Positions 8,105-18,707 are shown, counted from the first letter of the stretch. The stretch: 64,000 nt of DNA from Stappia sediminis (GCF_009826895.1 NZ_WUMV01000008.1:310001-374000); one strand, 5' to 3'. Notes: generated by a model from the letters alone, not told the origin. Made by a program: numbers and translations.

Positions 8105-8968
8105 ATGACGCGGGTTCGGGCAGCCTACGTGCTGGCCGTACTGACCATCGTCACGCTGGCGGCGATCCCGCTGCAGTGGCTGGCGCTGAGGGCCGACTGG
8201 CCGATGAAGCGCCGTTTGCCCCTCCTCTGGCACAAGATCGCCTGCACGCTCGTCGGTATCCGCGTTCGAGAGAACGGCGCGCCGGCGCAAGAACGCCCGC
8301 TGCTTATCGCGGCCAATCACGTCTCCTGGATCGACATCACGGTGCTCGGCTCGCGCATGCCGCTCTCCTTCATCGCGAAGTCCGAGGTCGCGGGATGGCC
8401 GGTCTTCGGCCTTTTCGCAAAGCTGCAGCGCTCCGTCTTCGTGGACCGGCAGCGGCGCAGCGCGACCGGCAAGGTGGCGGAGGAAATCGGCACGAGATTG
8501 TCCGACGGCGATGCCATGGTGCTGTTCGCCGAAGGAACGTCCAATGACGGCAATTGCGTGCTGCCCTTCCGCTCCGCGCTCATAGGCGCGGCCCGCCACG
8601 CGATGGGCGACGACGAGGCGAAGGTGTGGATACAGCCGCTATCGATCGCCTACACGAGGCTTCACGGACTGCCGATGGGACGCCAGTTCCGCCCGCATGT
8701 CGCATGGTACGGCGATATGGAAATGGCGCATCATTTCCTCTCGGTCGTCGGCGAAGGCGCGATAGACGTGGAGCTCACCTGGGGCGAGCCCGTGGAGGTG
8801 GCGGACGGGGACGACCGCAAGGCTTTGGCGCGCAAGCTGGAAGAAGAGGTACGCCGGATGACGGCCGCGGCGCTGAACGGGCGGCGGGACGACGCCTCGC
8901 ATCCGCGAATCGATGACGGCGCGCTATTCTCAAATGGCGAAAAAACCGCTAATGCTGACGCCGCCTGA
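8105..8968 (+). CDS. 1-acyl-sn-glycerol-3-phosphate acyltransferase (PlsC/OlsA family)
   Basis: The 287-residue protein starts with a membrane-spanning helix (VLAVLTIVTLAAIPLQWLAL) and carries the acyltransferase motif NHVSWID at residues 71-77, a FVDRQRRS motif and FAEGTSNDG, which are blocks I to III of the PlsC superfamily. It transfers an acyl chain to a lysolipid at the inner membrane, either lysophosphatidic acid or, as in OlsA, lyso-ornithine lipid; the sequence does not distinguish these. It starts four bases after the fur stop, with GAGAGG in the junction, so the two are co-translated. Confidence 0.9.
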   Translation: MTRVRAAYVLAVLTIVTLAAIPLQWLALRADWPMKRRLPLLWHKIACTLVGIRVRENGAPAQERPLLIAANHVSWIDITVLGSRMPLSFIAKSEVAGWPVFGLFAKLQRSVFVDRQRRSATGKVAEEIGTRLSDGDAMVLFAEGTSNDGNCVLPFRSALIGAARHAMGDDEAKVWIQPLSIAYTRLHGLPMGRQFRPHVAWYGDMEMAHHFLSVVGEGAIDVELTWGEPVEVADGDDRKALARKLEEEVRRMTAAALNGRRDDASHPRIDDGALFSNGEKTANADAA

Positions 8969-9088
8969 GGGAAGGCAGCCTGGTACCTTGCGGGAACAAA
9001 CAGGCAAAGCGACGATCGGGCGTTCAAACAACCGACGGGAATTGCGAAGCGGGCGGTGCGCAAATGCCCGCGGCAGATTGAGGAAGAC

Positions 9089-10528
<1,440 letters not shown>

Positions 10529-10555
10529 GCGAAATCCTGGATCAGGAGGTGGTTC

Positions 10556-11677
10556 TTGACGGGCAATGCCCCTCCACCGACCCGTAACGGCAAAAGCCGT
10601 GACGCGGTTCCGGCTTCCGACATGACGCATGTCGTGCTGGCTTTCGATGACAATCGCCTCGTCGGCGACTTGTTCGGACAATTCGACCAGAACCTTGCCA
10701 TTATCGAGCAGCGCCTGGGTGTCGACGCGGTCGCGCGCGGCAACCAGGTGACGATCAAGGGCGCGCATTGGGCCTGCGAGCAGGCGCGGCATGCGCTTGA
10801 ATCGCTCTATGCGCGCTTGCAGCAGGGCCACGAATTGCACCCGGCGGACGTGGAAGGAGCGCTCAGGATGGCGGCGGCCGCCGATGCGCAACTCAACCTT
10901 CCCACGATCGAACCCAAGTCGCGAATGGCGTTCGCCCAGGTGGCGACACGCCGCAAGACGGTGATCGCGCGCACTCCGGCGCAGGACGCCTATATCCGCG
11001 CCATGGACCGGGCCGACCTTGTGTTCGGCACGGGACCGGCCGGCACGGGCAAGACCTTCCTCGCGGTCGCCTATGCCGCGACGCTGCTTGAGCGAGGCGA
11101 CGTCGCGCGCCTCATCCTCTCCCGCCCGGCCGTGGAAGCCGGCGAGCGCCTGGGCTTCCTGCCCGGCGACATGAAGGAGAAGGTGGACCCCTACCTGCGG
11201 CCGCTTTACGACGCGCTTTTCGAAATGATGCCGCCGGAAAAGGTCGACCGTGGCCTGCAGTCGGGCATGATCGAGGTTGCGCCTCTTGCCTTCATGCGCG
11301 GGCGCACCCTTTCCAACGCCATGGTGATCCTGGATGAAGCCCAGAACACCACGACGATGCAGATGAAGATGTTCCTGACGCGCCTTGGCGAAAATTCAAA
11401 GATGATCGTCACCGGCGACCCCAGCCAGGTCGACCTGCCGCCCGGCCAGAAGTCGGGCTTGCGCGAGGCGCTTTCGCTTCTGCCCGAAGTGGAAGGCGTG
11501 GCGCATGTGGCCTTTACCGAGGCCGATGTCGTGAGGCACGAACTGGTCGCGCGGATCGTGCGCGCCTATGACGATGCCTCGCGCAGAGCGTCCGAGGAAC
11601 GCGAGGCACGCGAGCGCGAGGCCGACGAAGCGGACGGGCATCAGGCGCTCGCCTGGGACCGCAGCAGGCAGCGATGA
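10556..11677 (+). CDS. phoH: PhoH family ATPase
   Basis: The 373-residue protein has an N-terminal KH-like segment (FDDNRLVGDLFGQFDQNLAIIE) and a PhoH P-loop domain with Walker A GPAGTGKT at residues 160-167 and Walker B ILDEAQNTT. PhoH proteins are cytoplasmic ATPases linked to RNA metabolism, supported here by the neighbouring miaB and ybeY. The start is a TTG: a near-perfect AGGAGGT Shine-Dalgarno at 10544-10550 sits five bases before it and no ATG or GTG is suitably placed. The acidic/basic C-terminal tail (EREAREREADEADG) is low complexity. The stop overlaps ybeY by four bases. Confidence 0.93.
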   Translation: MTGNAPPPTRNGKSRDAVPASDMTHVVLAFDDNRLVGDLFGQFDQNLAIIEQRLGVDAVARGNQVTIKGAHWACEQARHALESLYARLQQGHELHPADVEGALRMAAAADAQLNLPTIEPKSRMAFAQVATRRKTVIARTPAQDAYIRAMDRADLVFGTGPAGTGKTFLAVAYAATLLERGDVARLILSRPAVEAGERLGFLPGDMKEKVDPYLRPLYDALFEMMPPEKVDRGLQSGMIEVAPLAFMRGRTLSNAMVILDEAQNTTTMQMKMFLTRLGENSKMIVTGDPSQVDLPPGQKSGLREALSLLPEVEGVAHVAFTEADVVRHELVARIVRAYDDASRRASEEREAREREADEADGHQALAWDRSRQR

Positions 11678-12201
11678 CGCAGGTTTCACGCGTGGAAGCG
11701 TCCGGCGAGGTCGAAATCGACATCAGCGTGGAGGCTTCTTCCTGGGGCGATGCCGCCCGGTTCCGGCAGCTCTTCGAAAGGGCCGTGCACGAAGCCTTTG
11801 CGGAAGAGAACCTGCGGGCGGTGCCGGGCGCGGAACTTTCGCTCGTGCTGACCGACGACGCCTCGATCCGCGAGCTAAACCGCGAATGGCGGGGCAAGGA
11901 CAAGCCCACCAACGTGCTGTCCTTTCCCGGCGGAGACGAGGACGAACCGCCCTTCGGCCCCCTCCTCGGCGATATCGTGATTGCCCGCGAAACGCTGGAA
12001 CGCGAGGCGGAATCCGAAAAAAAGAGCTTTGAAGCGCATTTGACGCATCTGTTTATTCACGGTCTACTTCATCTTTTCGGGTACGATCACCAGATAGAGG
12101 AAGAAGCGCAGGAGATGGAAGACGCGGAACGGCGCATTTTGGCGCGGCTCGGCATCAGCGATCCCTACGCCGAAACACCCCTTGCCGGGGACGAGGCCTG
12201 A
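11674..12201 (+). CDS. ybeY: Endoribonuclease YbeY (rRNA maturation factor)
   Basis: YbeY is a metal-dependent single-strand endoribonuclease needed for 16S rRNA 3' maturation and 70S quality control. The 175-residue protein has the signature H129-GLLH133-LFGYDH139 zinc motif and the preceding PTNVLSFP block. The ATG overlaps the phoH stop (ATGA), so the two are translationally coupled, as in most bacteria. The next gene, a CorC-like protein, is also its usual neighbour. Confidence 0.96.
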   Translation: MTQVSRVEASGEVEIDISVEASSWGDAARFRQLFERAVHEAFAEENLRAVPGAELSLVLTDDASIRELNREWRGKDKPTNVLSFPGGDEDEPPFGPLLGDIVIARETLEREAESEKKSFEAHLTHLFIHGLLHLFGYDHQIEEEAQEMEDAERRILARLGISDPYAETPLAGDEA

Positions 12202-12261
12202 TCCGGTGGCATATGGCCCTGACAGCATGCAAACGCGCCCCGGCGTGAACGAATTGAGACG

Positions 12262-13413
12262 ATGAACGACGCAGAAACACGAAGTCCCGACGCTTCTTCC
12301 GAAAAAGCGGCCGCATCCCCGGATGCGGGAGCGGCCCGACAACCTGACGCGGCCGGTCCGCTGTTCGCCCCTGTCCGCGAACTCCTGAGGCGGATCAGGC
12401 TGTTCGGCGGCGGCAAGGCCTCCTTGCGCGAAAACCTGCAGGACGAACTGGCCCGCGTCGACGGTCACGACATGATCTTCACGCCGGAAGAGCGCATGCT
12501 CCTCGGCAACATCCTGCGGCTTCGGGAAGTGCGGGTGGACGACGTGATGGTGCCCCGCGCCGACATCGACGCGGTCGACGAGGGCATCCTGATCGGCCGC
12601 CTCATGGAGGTTTTCCAGGAATCGGGCCATTCGCGCATGCCGGTCTATCGCGACACGCTCGACGACCCGCGCGGCATGGTCCACATCAAGGACCTGATGT
12701 CCTATTTCGCCGAGCAGGCGCAAAAAGGCGCCCAGGAGCCGCCGAGGAAACCGCCCGTAAAGCAGAACGGCAAGACGAACGCCGCCAATGACGAGGAAAG
12801 CAAGCCCTCAGACGGTTCCAACAGCGACCTGGGGCTCGACCTTTCCAACGTCGATCTCAACGCGCCTCTTTCCGCGCTCGACATCATCCGTCCGGTGCTT
12901 TTCGTTCCGCCGTCCATGCCCGCTACAGACCTGATGGCGAAAATGCAAACCGAACGCGTGCAGATGGCGCTCGTCATCGACGAGTACGGCGGCACCGACG
13001 GCCTCGCCTCGCTGGAAGACCTGGTGGAAACGGTCGTCGGCGACATCGAGGACGAACACGACGAGGATGAAGAGGCGATGATCGCCAAGGTTGGCGAGAA
13101 CGTCTGGATCACCGACCCGCGCGTCCTGATAGAGGATGTCGAGGAACAACTCGGCGCCGATTTCCAGATCGGCGACCTGGCGGAAGAGGTCGATACGCTC
13201 GGCGGCCTTCTCTTCACGCTGATCGGCCGCGTGCCGGTTCGCGGCGAATTGATCTCCCCGCGCGCGCTTCCCGGTTTCGAATTCGAGGTGCTCGACGCCG
13301 ACCCGCGGCGTATCAAGCGCATGCGGATCCGCCGGCGCAGGGCCGGAGACCAGAGACTGGCCGAAACCCGCCGGCGCGGACGCCGGGAAGACGGCACGGC
13401 GGAAGCGAGTTAG
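12262..13413 (+). CDS. CorC/HlyC (TlyC)-type CBS domain protein
   Basis: This 383-residue protein contains two CBS motifs (VDDVMVPRADIDAVDEG ... HSRMPVYRDTLDDPRGMVHIKDL at about residues 92-150, and LMAKMQTERVQMALVIDEYGG near 225-250) and a C-terminal CorC_HlyC transporter-associated domain (NVWITDPRVLIEDVEEQLG onward). No DUF21 membrane domain precedes them, so it is the soluble CorC form, proposed to aid magnesium/cobalt homeostasis; the older haemolysin name is not supported. Between the CBS motifs there is a roughly 50-residue low-complexity linker rich in Pro, Lys, Asn and Ser that compact homologues lack. The gene lies between ybeY and lnt as usual. Confidence 0.9.
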   Translation: MNDAETRSPDASSEKAAASPDAGAARQPDAAGPLFAPVRELLRRIRLFGGGKASLRENLQDELARVDGHDMIFTPEERMLLGNILRLREVRVDDVMVPRADIDAVDEGILIGRLMEVFQESGHSRMPVYRDTLDDPRGMVHIKDLMSYFAEQAQKGAQEPPRKPPVKQNGKTNAANDEESKPSDGSNSDLGLDLSNVDLNAPLSALDIIRPVLFVPPSMPATDLMAKMQTERVQMALVIDEYGGTDGLASLEDLVETVVGDIEDEHDEDEEAMIAKVGENVWITDPRVLIEDVEEQLGADFQIGDLAEEVDTLGGLLFTLIGRVPVRGELISPRALPGFEFEVLDADPRRIKRMRIRRRRAGDQRLAETRRRGRREDGTAEAS

Positions 13414-13551
13414 GCCTTACCTGATTCCGGCGCTTTTCCGCGAATTTCGGCTGCTTTCACTTGACCACTTATCCTACGTCAGCCGATCTTTTTGCGATGC
13501 GGATGCGTGATTCGCGCGCTCCCTGATTCGCCTTTGCGAAAGGCTCAACGA

Positions 13552-15138
13552 GTGCATCGCCTGTCACACATATTCCTGATCAGCTGGGGCTGGCGGCGCC
13601 TCGGCCTTGCATTTGCCGCAGGCGCGATTTCCGCCCTCGCCTTCGCACCGTTCGGATGGTTCGCGATACTCGCCCTCACACTGCCGGCACTAGTCTGGCT
13701 GCTCGACGGCGCGATCGAACCCGAATCCGGAGGGCGGCGCATCAGACCGGCGATGTTCGTCGGGTGGTGGTTCTTCTTCGGTTTCCATCTTGCAGGCCTG
13801 TGGTGGATCGGGCGCGCCTTCCTGGTCGATGCCGACCGGTTCCTGTGGCTGATGCCGCTGGCAATCGTCGCCATGCCTGCCGGGCTTGCGCTTTTCGGTG
13901 CTCTGGGAACGGGCATCGCCGCGCTGTTCTGGCGCGACGGCTGGCCGCGCATTTATGCGCTTGCCTTCGCATTCGCCACGACGGACTGGCTGCGCGGCAA
14001 CATTCTTACCGGATTTCCCTGGAACACCTGGGGGCAGGCTTTCGCCGAAACGCCGGTTCTTGCACAATTGGCATCCGTCACCGGAGCATACGGGCTTGGA
14101 TTTTTCGTCGTTCTGATCTTCGCAAGTCCCGCCCTCCTGGCGGAAAATACGCGCGGCAGCCGCGCCATGCCGGTCATTTCCGGCCTTCTGCTGATTGCGA
14201 TCGCCGGTTTCGGCGCCGCGCGCCTTGGGGCGGTCAGCCCGGGCGAATATGAGGATATCGGGCTTCGCATCGTCCAGCCGGCAGTCCCGCAGGAAGAAAA
14301 ATGGCGGCCGGAAAAGAGGGCCGAAGTCTTCTCCACGCTTATTGAAATGTCCTCGCAACCGTTTTCCGACCCCTACGCGGAGCGGCCACGCCACATCATC
14401 GTCTGGCCGGAGTCGGCGGTTCCCTTCCTGCTGACGGAAGAGCCGGGCGCGCTTTCCGAAATCGCCGCCACGCTGCGCGCCGGCGACATACTGATAACGG
14501 GCGCGATCCGATCCGAGCGAAGGGACGGTGAGCGCGTTTTCTACAACAGCATCTATGCCATCGGCGACGACGGCACGATCCTCGATGCTTACGACAAGGT
14601 TCATCTCGTCCCGTTCGGCGAATACGTGCCGCTGGAATCGTTCTTCGAACTTCTCGGCATCACCACGCTCGTGCAAGGGGCCGGCGACTTTCTGCCGGGT
14701 TTCAGAAACCGGCTGCTCGAGGTCGATGGAATTCCGGCGTTTTCGCCGCTCGTCTGCTACGAGATCATATTTCCCGGCGCGATCCAGACGCCCGACGGGC
14801 GATCGGCGTGGATATTGAACGTCACCAACGATGCCTGGTTCGGCGAGACGTCGGGACCCTACCAGCATTTCGCCCAGGCCAGACTTCGCGCCGTGGAACA
14901 GGGCATCCCCGTAGTGCGCGCAGCCAACACCGGAATTTCCGCTGTGATCGACCCTTACGGGCGCATCGTAGCAAGACTCGACCTGCAAAATCGTGGTAAT
15001 ATCGACTCAGGGTTGCCAAAATATATTAATGCAACCTTCTTTTCCTACTACCAAAAATACCTGTTTTCTTGTTTCTTTTTCATTTCGCTGATCCTCCTCA
15101 CAATATTACGCTACGTAAATCGTACTCGTAATGATTGA
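13552..15138 (+). CDS. lnt: Apolipoprotein N-acyltransferase Lnt
   Basis: Lnt adds the third acyl chain to lipoproteins at the periplasmic face of the inner membrane. The 528-residue protein has about six N-terminal membrane helices, a nitrilase-like periplasmic domain with the catalytic triad Glu287 (WPESAVPF), Lys349 (YDKVHLVPFGEY) and Cys402 (LVCYEIIFP), and a final membrane helix. The GTG at 13552 is preferred because AAAGG lies eight bases upstream and the protein then begins just before the first helix; the frame stays open to a TTG at 13492. The last 40 codons are markedly AT-rich compared with the rest. Confidence 0.93.
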   Translation: MHRLSHIFLISWGWRRLGLAFAAGAISALAFAPFGWFAILALTLPALVWLLDGAIEPESGGRRIRPAMFVGWWFFFGFHLAGLWWIGRAFLVDADRFLWLMPLAIVAMPAGLALFGALGTGIAALFWRDGWPRIYALAFAFATTDWLRGNILTGFPWNTWGQAFAETPVLAQLASVTGAYGLGFFVVLIFASPALLAENTRGSRAMPVISGLLLIAIAGFGAARLGAVSPGEYEDIGLRIVQPAVPQEEKWRPEKRAEVFSTLIEMSSQPFSDPYAERPRHIIVWPESAVPFLLTEEPGALSEIAATLRAGDILITGAIRSERRDGERVFYNSIYAIGDDGTILDAYDKVHLVPFGEYVPLESFFELLGITTLVQGAGDFLPGFRNRLLEVDGIPAFSPLVCYEIIFPGAIQTPDGRSAWILNVTNDAWFGETSGPYQHFAQARLRAVEQGIPVVRAANTGISAVIDPYGRIVARLDLQNRGNIDSGLPKYINATFFSYYQKYLFSCFFFISLILLTILRYVNRTRND

Positions 15139-15353
15139 CGAGGGTGCGGCGGGGGCGGCATTATTGGATGCGACCGTTACGTTTAGTTTCGGTCCATATA
15201 AACGAGGAATGGCATCCGGAACGAATCTTCCCTGACAGTTCTTCGTCCGACATAAAGAAATCCAGCATTCGGCCGGAGATCCGAAAAGAACATACAATCA
15301 AATAAAAAGAACTCGGGTTACGTCTACCACTGTGGCAACAAAGAGGGCCAGAA

Positions 15354-15761
15354 ATGCCCAGCAAAAAGGCACCTAATCCCATCGACGTTCATGTGGGCAG
15401 CCGCGTGCGGCTGCGACGCATGATGCTTGGAATGAGCCAGGAAAAGCTTGGCGAGAGTCTTGGCATAACTTTCCAGCAAATTCAGAAATACGAAAAGGGC
15501 ACAAACCGGATCGGCGCAAGCCGCCTTCAGCATATCGCTACCGTTCTCAAGGTGCCTGTATCCTTCTTCTTCGAAGATGCGCCCGGCAGCCCTGAGGATG
15601 TGCCGGCAAGCGGGGATTCGCAGCAAACCTCCTATGTGGTCGATTTCCTCTCCTCCTCCGAGGGACTATCGCTGAACAAGGCGTTCGTACGCATCGAAGA
15701 TGCCAAGGTTCGCCGGCGGATAGTCGACCTCGTGCGCTCAATCGCAGGCGAGGACGCCTGA
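15354..15761 (+). CDS. XRE-family helix-turn-helix regulator (PraR/PhrR-like)
   Basis: The 135-residue protein has a Cro/C1 HTH at about residues 12-66 (VGSRVRLRRMMLGMSQEKL, GITFQQIQKYEKGTNRI) and a short C-terminal extension ending in a helical segment (VRRRIVDLVRSIAGEDA). Proteins of this size and sequence located between lnt and metK are conserved in Rhizobiales; the PraR and PhrR regulators of Rhizobium, Azorhizobium and Sinorhizobium are related. Whether it controls the same biofilm or stress functions here is inference. A 215-base AT-rich spacer precedes it, probably containing its own promoter. Confidence 0.88.
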   Translation: MPSKKAPNPIDVHVGSRVRLRRMMLGMSQEKLGESLGITFQQIQKYEKGTNRIGASRLQHIATVLKVPVSFFFEDAPGSPEDVPASGDSQQTSYVVDFLSSSEGLSLNKAFVRIEDAKVRRRIVDLVRSIAGEDA

Positions 15762-15766
15762 TCGAT

Positions 15767-15806
15767 ACCGGGCGTTTTCCCATCGAATTGAAGGCGGCTC
15801 GCCCGG
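15767..15806 (+). repeat. Inverted repeat in the metK upstream region
   Basis: CCGGGCG (15768-15774) can pair with CGCCCGG (15800-15806) across a 25-base loop, six bases after the XRE gene stop. It may be part of a longer folded leader before metK. It does not match a SAM riboswitch consensus I recognise. Confidence 0.35.
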
Positions 15807-15860
15807 CACCCGGACTTGACGGCCATCGGCGAACCATTCATTAGAGCTTCTGCAAGTCAT

Positions 15861-15896
15861 GAAGCGGCGGATATTCCGCCGCTTCTCATTTGTTTT
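15861..15896 (+). terminator. Hairpin with T-rich tail between the XRE gene and metK
   Basis: GAAGCGGCGGA (15861-15871) and TCCGCCGCTTC (15875-15885) form a perfect 11-bp stem with a TAT loop, followed by TCATTTGTTTT. It could terminate the XRE transcript, or act in the metK leader since the metK start is only 30 bases from the stem. Confidence 0.7.
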
Positions 15897-15914
15897 CCCA
15901 GAAGGACGATTGCC

Positions 15915-17087
15915 ATGGCGCGTCAGGAGTATCTCTTTACTTCCGAGTCCGTTTCGGAAGGACATCCGGACAAGGTCTGCGACAGAATATCCGACACGAT
16001 CGTCGATGCGTTCCTGGCTGAAATGCCGGAAGCGCGCGTCGCCTGCGAAACGCTGGCAACGACGAACCGGGTGGTGATTGCAGGCGAAACGCGCGGCCCG
16101 AATACCCTGACGCACGACTACCTGGCCCATCTGGCGCGCCTGGCGATCAAGGATATCGGCTACGAACAGGAGGGCTTTCACTGGGAAACCTGTGATGTCG
16201 CGGTCCATCTGCACGGCCAGTCTGAGCATATCGCCCAGGGCGTGGACGCCGCCGACAACAAGGACGAGGGCGCGGGCGACCAGGGCATCATGTTCGGCTA
16301 TGCCTGCCGCGAGACGCCGGAACTCATGCCCGCGCCGATCTTCTATTCCCACAAGATCCTTCACATGCTGGCCGATGCCCGCAAATCCGGCCGCGAGCCG
16401 GCGCTCGGGCCGGACGCCAAGAGCCAGGTCACGGTGCGCTATGCGGACGGCCGCCCCGTGGGTATCACGTCGATCGTGCTCTCCACCCAGCACATCGACC
16501 CGGACCTGACCTCCGACGACGTGCGCGCGATCGTCGAACCCTACATCCGCGCTGCGGTGCCGGACGGCTGGATCCTGCCCGAGACCGTCTGGCACGTGAA
16601 CCCGACCGGAAAATTCGTGATCGGCGGACCTGACGGCGACTGCGGCCTGACGGGGCGCAAGATCATCGTCGACACCTACGGCGGCGCGGCCCCGCATGGC
16701 GGCGGTGCGTTTTCCGGCAAGGATCCGACCAAGGTGGACCGGTCGGCCGCCTATGCCGCGCGCTATCTCGCCAAGAATGTGGTCGCGGCCGATCTTGCCG
16801 ATCGCTGCACGATCCAGCTTTCCTACGCCATCGGCGTTTCCGAGCCGCTGTCGGTCTATGTGGACCTGCACGGAACGGGGCGTTGCGAGGAAGCAAGGCT
16901 CGAGACCGCGCTTCGCAAGGTCATGAGCCTGACGCCGCGCGGCATTCGCGAGCACCTGCAACTGAACCGCCCGATCTACGCCCGCACGGCGGCCTACGGC
17001 CACTTCGGCCGCGAGCCGGAAGCCGACGGCGGGTTCTCCTGGGAAAAGATCGACCTGGTGCATGCCATCCGCGACGCCGTGAGCTGA
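15915..17087 (+). CDS. metK: S-adenosylmethionine synthetase MetK
   Basis: MetK makes S-adenosylmethionine from methionine and ATP. The 390-residue protein has the N-terminal [13 protein letters not shown] motif, the [15 protein letters not shown]-binding hexapeptide region (residues about 117-128) and the [20 protein letters not shown]-loop-like motif near residue 260. The ATG at 15915 has GAAGGA eight bases upstream and gives the family N-terminus; the frame from 15816 reads through the hairpin and is rejected. It supplies the methyl donor for trmB, the next gene, and for the radical-SAM MiaB. Confidence 0.97.
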   Translation: MARQEYLFTSESVSEGHPDKVCDRISDTIVDAFLAEMPEARVACETLATTNRVVIAGETRGPNTLTHDYLAHLARLAIKDIGYEQEGFHWETCDVAVHLHGQSEHIAQGVDAADNKDEGAGDQGIMFGYACRETPELMPAPIFYSHKILHMLADARKSGREPALGPDAKSQVTVRYADGRPVGITSIVLSTQHIDPDLTSDDVRAIVEPYIRAAVPDGWILPETVWHVNPTGKFVIGGPDGDCGLTGRKIIVDTYGGAAPHGGGAFSGKDPTKVDRSAAYAARYLAKNVVAADLADRCTIQLSYAIGVSEPLSVYVDLHGTGRCEEARLETALRKVMSLTPRGIREHLQLNRPIYARTAAYGHFGREPEADGGFSWEKIDLVHAIRDAVS

Positions 17088-17126
17088 CGCTTGCGAACCG
17101 CAGGCCCCGAGCGCGCTTCGACCCGA

Positions 17127-17813
17127 ATGATCGACCATACCAAAGGCTCCTTTTTCGGCCGCCGAAAGGGAAAGCCGCTGCGCGAGCGGCAGGCTTCCCT
17201 TCTGGAAACCGTTCTGCCGAACTTGCGTCCGGACCTCGCCAGCCCGCCGCCGGGCGATATCCGGGAGCTTTTCCCCTGCCCGGTGAAGAACGTCTGGCTC
17301 GAAGTCGGCTTCGGCGGGGGCGAGCACCTGCTGCACGAAGCCGGACGTTTGCCGGAAACCGGTTACATCGGCGTCGAGCCCTTCGTCGGCGGAATGGCGA
17401 AGACGGTCGCGGCGGTGGCCGAGGCTGGCGTTCAAAACGTGTGCCTTTATGACGACGATGCGGGCAAGCTGCTCGACTGGCTGCCGGATGGCTCGGTCGA
17501 CGGGGTCTACCAGCTCTATCCCGACCCCTGGCCGAAGAAGCGCCACTGGAAACGCCGTTTCATCAACCCGGTGAATCTCGACCGGTACGCACGGGTCATG
17601 AAGTCCGGCGCCTCCTTCCGCTTCGCCAGCGACATCGACACCTATGTCGACTGGGCGCTCCGGCACATGCGCGATCACCCCGCTTTCGAGTGGACGGCGG
17701 AACGGGCGGCGGACTGGAAGGAGCCGTGGCGGCCATGGTCGGGCACGCGATACGAAAAAAAGGCGATCGCGCAGGGCCGAATGCCGCGATATCTGGAGTT
17801 CCGGCGCATCTGA
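17127..17813 (+). CDS. trmB: tRNA (guanine-N7-)-methyltransferase TrmB
   Basis: TrmB methylates G46 in the variable loop of tRNA using SAM. The 228-residue protein has the SAM-binding motif WLEVGFGGGEHLL, the acidic GYIGVEPF strand, and the TrmB-specific YQLYPDPWPKKRHWKRRF block. The ATG at 17127 gives MIDHTKGSFFGRRKGKPL, the usual beginning; a TTG at 17091, four bases after metK, would add 12 residues and cannot be excluded since neither start has a good ribosome-binding site. It is probably co-transcribed with metK and ends at the terminator at 17846-17869. Confidence 0.93.
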   Translation: MIDHTKGSFFGRRKGKPLRERQASLLETVLPNLRPDLASPPPGDIRELFPCPVKNVWLEVGFGGGEHLLHEAGRLPETGYIGVEPFVGGMAKTVAAVAEAGVQNVCLYDDDAGKLLDWLPDGSVDGVYQLYPDPWPKKRHWKRRFINPVNLDRYARVMKSGASFRFASDIDTYVDWALRHMRDHPAFEWTAERAADWKEPWRPWSGTRYEKKAIAQGRMPRYLEFRRI

Positions 17814-17845
17814 CGGCGGCAAACCCGGCCAACGCGAGAGCGATC

Positions 17846-17869
17846 GCCTCTTGCGTCAGAGGCCTTTTT
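17846..17869 (+). terminator. Terminator of metK-trmB
   Basis: GCCTCT (17846-17851) pairs with AGAGGC (17858-17863) over a 6-base loop, followed by CTTTTT. The hairpin overlaps the -35 element of the next promoter candidate. Confidence 0.7.
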
Positions 17870-17878
17870 GGCTATATA
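17851..17878 (+). promoter_or_regulatory. Candidate promoter of the rimP-nusA-infB operon
   Basis: TTGCGT (17851-17856) and TATATA (17873-17878) are separated by 16 bp. Transcription would start near 17885, giving a leader of about 175 bases before rimP that contains the hairpin at 17918-17950. Confidence 0.5.
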
Positions 17879-17917
17879 TGAGCGCAAAGTTCTCAAGCGG
17901 CTCTTGTGAGTGGTTGG

Positions 17918-17950
17918 AGAGTGGGCCCACCCCGGGACCCGCTCTTTTTT
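17918..17950 (+). terminator. Attenuator-like terminator in the rimP leader
   Basis: AGAGTGGG (17918-17925) pairs with CCCGCTCT (17938-17945) with one G-U pair, and the interior CCC (17926-17928) pairs with GGG (17934-17936); TTTTTT follows at 17945-17950. This is a textbook intrinsic terminator placed about 110 bases before rimP and downstream of the candidate promoter, so it would stop transcription of the operon unless bypassed. The nonamer TTCTCAAGC occurs both before (17890-17898) and after it (17953-17961), and a second hairpin (CGGCAGG/CCTGCCG, 17971-17986) follows. Confidence 0.75.
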
Positions 17951-18059
17951 GTTTCTCAAGCACGGCCACCCGGCAGGAGCCTGCCGAAATCCATAGTGGA
18001 AAGCTTCTGACGGGCGAAACGCCGCGGGAGCAAGACAGGGACGAAAGACGGGCGGCCAA

Positions 18060-18629
18060 TTGCAGGAAGACCAGCGGCTTGTAAAGGAAAGCGGCCTTGA
18101 GGCGCGCGTTGCGGCGATCGTCGAGCCGGTTATCGAGGATCTCGGCTACCGGCTGGTGCGCATTCGCATATCCGGGCTGAACGGCTGCACCCTGCAAATC
18201 ATGGCCGAACGCCCGGACGGCACGATGACCGTCGAGGATTGCGAGGAAATAAGCCGGGCGGTGTCGCCCGTTCTCGACGTGGATGACCCGATCAAACGGG
18301 CCTACAATCTCGAGGTTTCCTCGCCCGGTATCGACCGTCCCCTGGTACGCGCGGGCGATTTCGACCGTTGGAGCGGACATCTGGCCCGTATCGAGATGGC
18401 GATCGCCGTCGACGGGAGGAAGCGCTTCAAGGGCATCGTGCTCGGCTCCGAAGGCGGCAAGGCAGTCGTCAAGCTGGAAGATGCGCCGGCCGATCAGGAG
18501 CCTGACGTACGGCTCGAGATCGAGGATATCGCGGAGGCGAGGCTTATCCTGACCGATGACCTGATTTCCGCTTCTCTCAAGGCGGAAAAGGCAGCGAAGG
18601 CCGCACGGGGCATCGACGACGAGGACTGA
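18060..18629 (+). CDS. rimP: Ribosome maturation factor RimP
   Basis: RimP assists assembly of the 30S subunit. The 189-residue protein has the N-terminal alpha/beta domain ([21 protein letters not shown]), the hallmark [13 protein letters not shown] motif at about residues 88-100, and the C-terminal SH3-like domain, with a charged alphaproteobacterial tail. The start is taken as the TTG at 18060 because no ATG or GTG lies at the right place; the exact start is uncertain. It heads the rimP-nusA-ylxR-infB operon, and its long leader contains an attenuator-like terminator. Confidence 0.92.
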   Translation: MQEDQRLVKESGLEARVAAIVEPVIEDLGYRLVRIRISGLNGCTLQIMAERPDGTMTVEDCEEISRAVSPVLDVDDPIKRAYNLEVSSPGIDRPLVRAGDFDRWSGHLARIEMAIAVDGRKRFKGIVLGSEGGKAVVKLEDAPADQEPDVRLEIEDIAEARLILTDDLISASLKAEKAAKAARGIDDED

Positions 18630-18707
18630 AGTGCGATCGGGCGGAACGCCCGCAAGAACGAGGAACGACGCTCCCGCGAAACACGGGCGCGAGAGGAGTA
18701 ATCTGAG

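Noticed and set aside
15762-15914. Known SAM riboswitch before metK
   Set aside because: I compared the region with the SAM-I and SAM-II patterns I remember and found no match; only generic inverted repeats are present, so no riboswitch is annotated.
15738-17822. 694-codon minus-strand frame over metK and trmB
   Set aside because: Shadow of two certain plus-strand genes; composition is atypical and no motif is visible.
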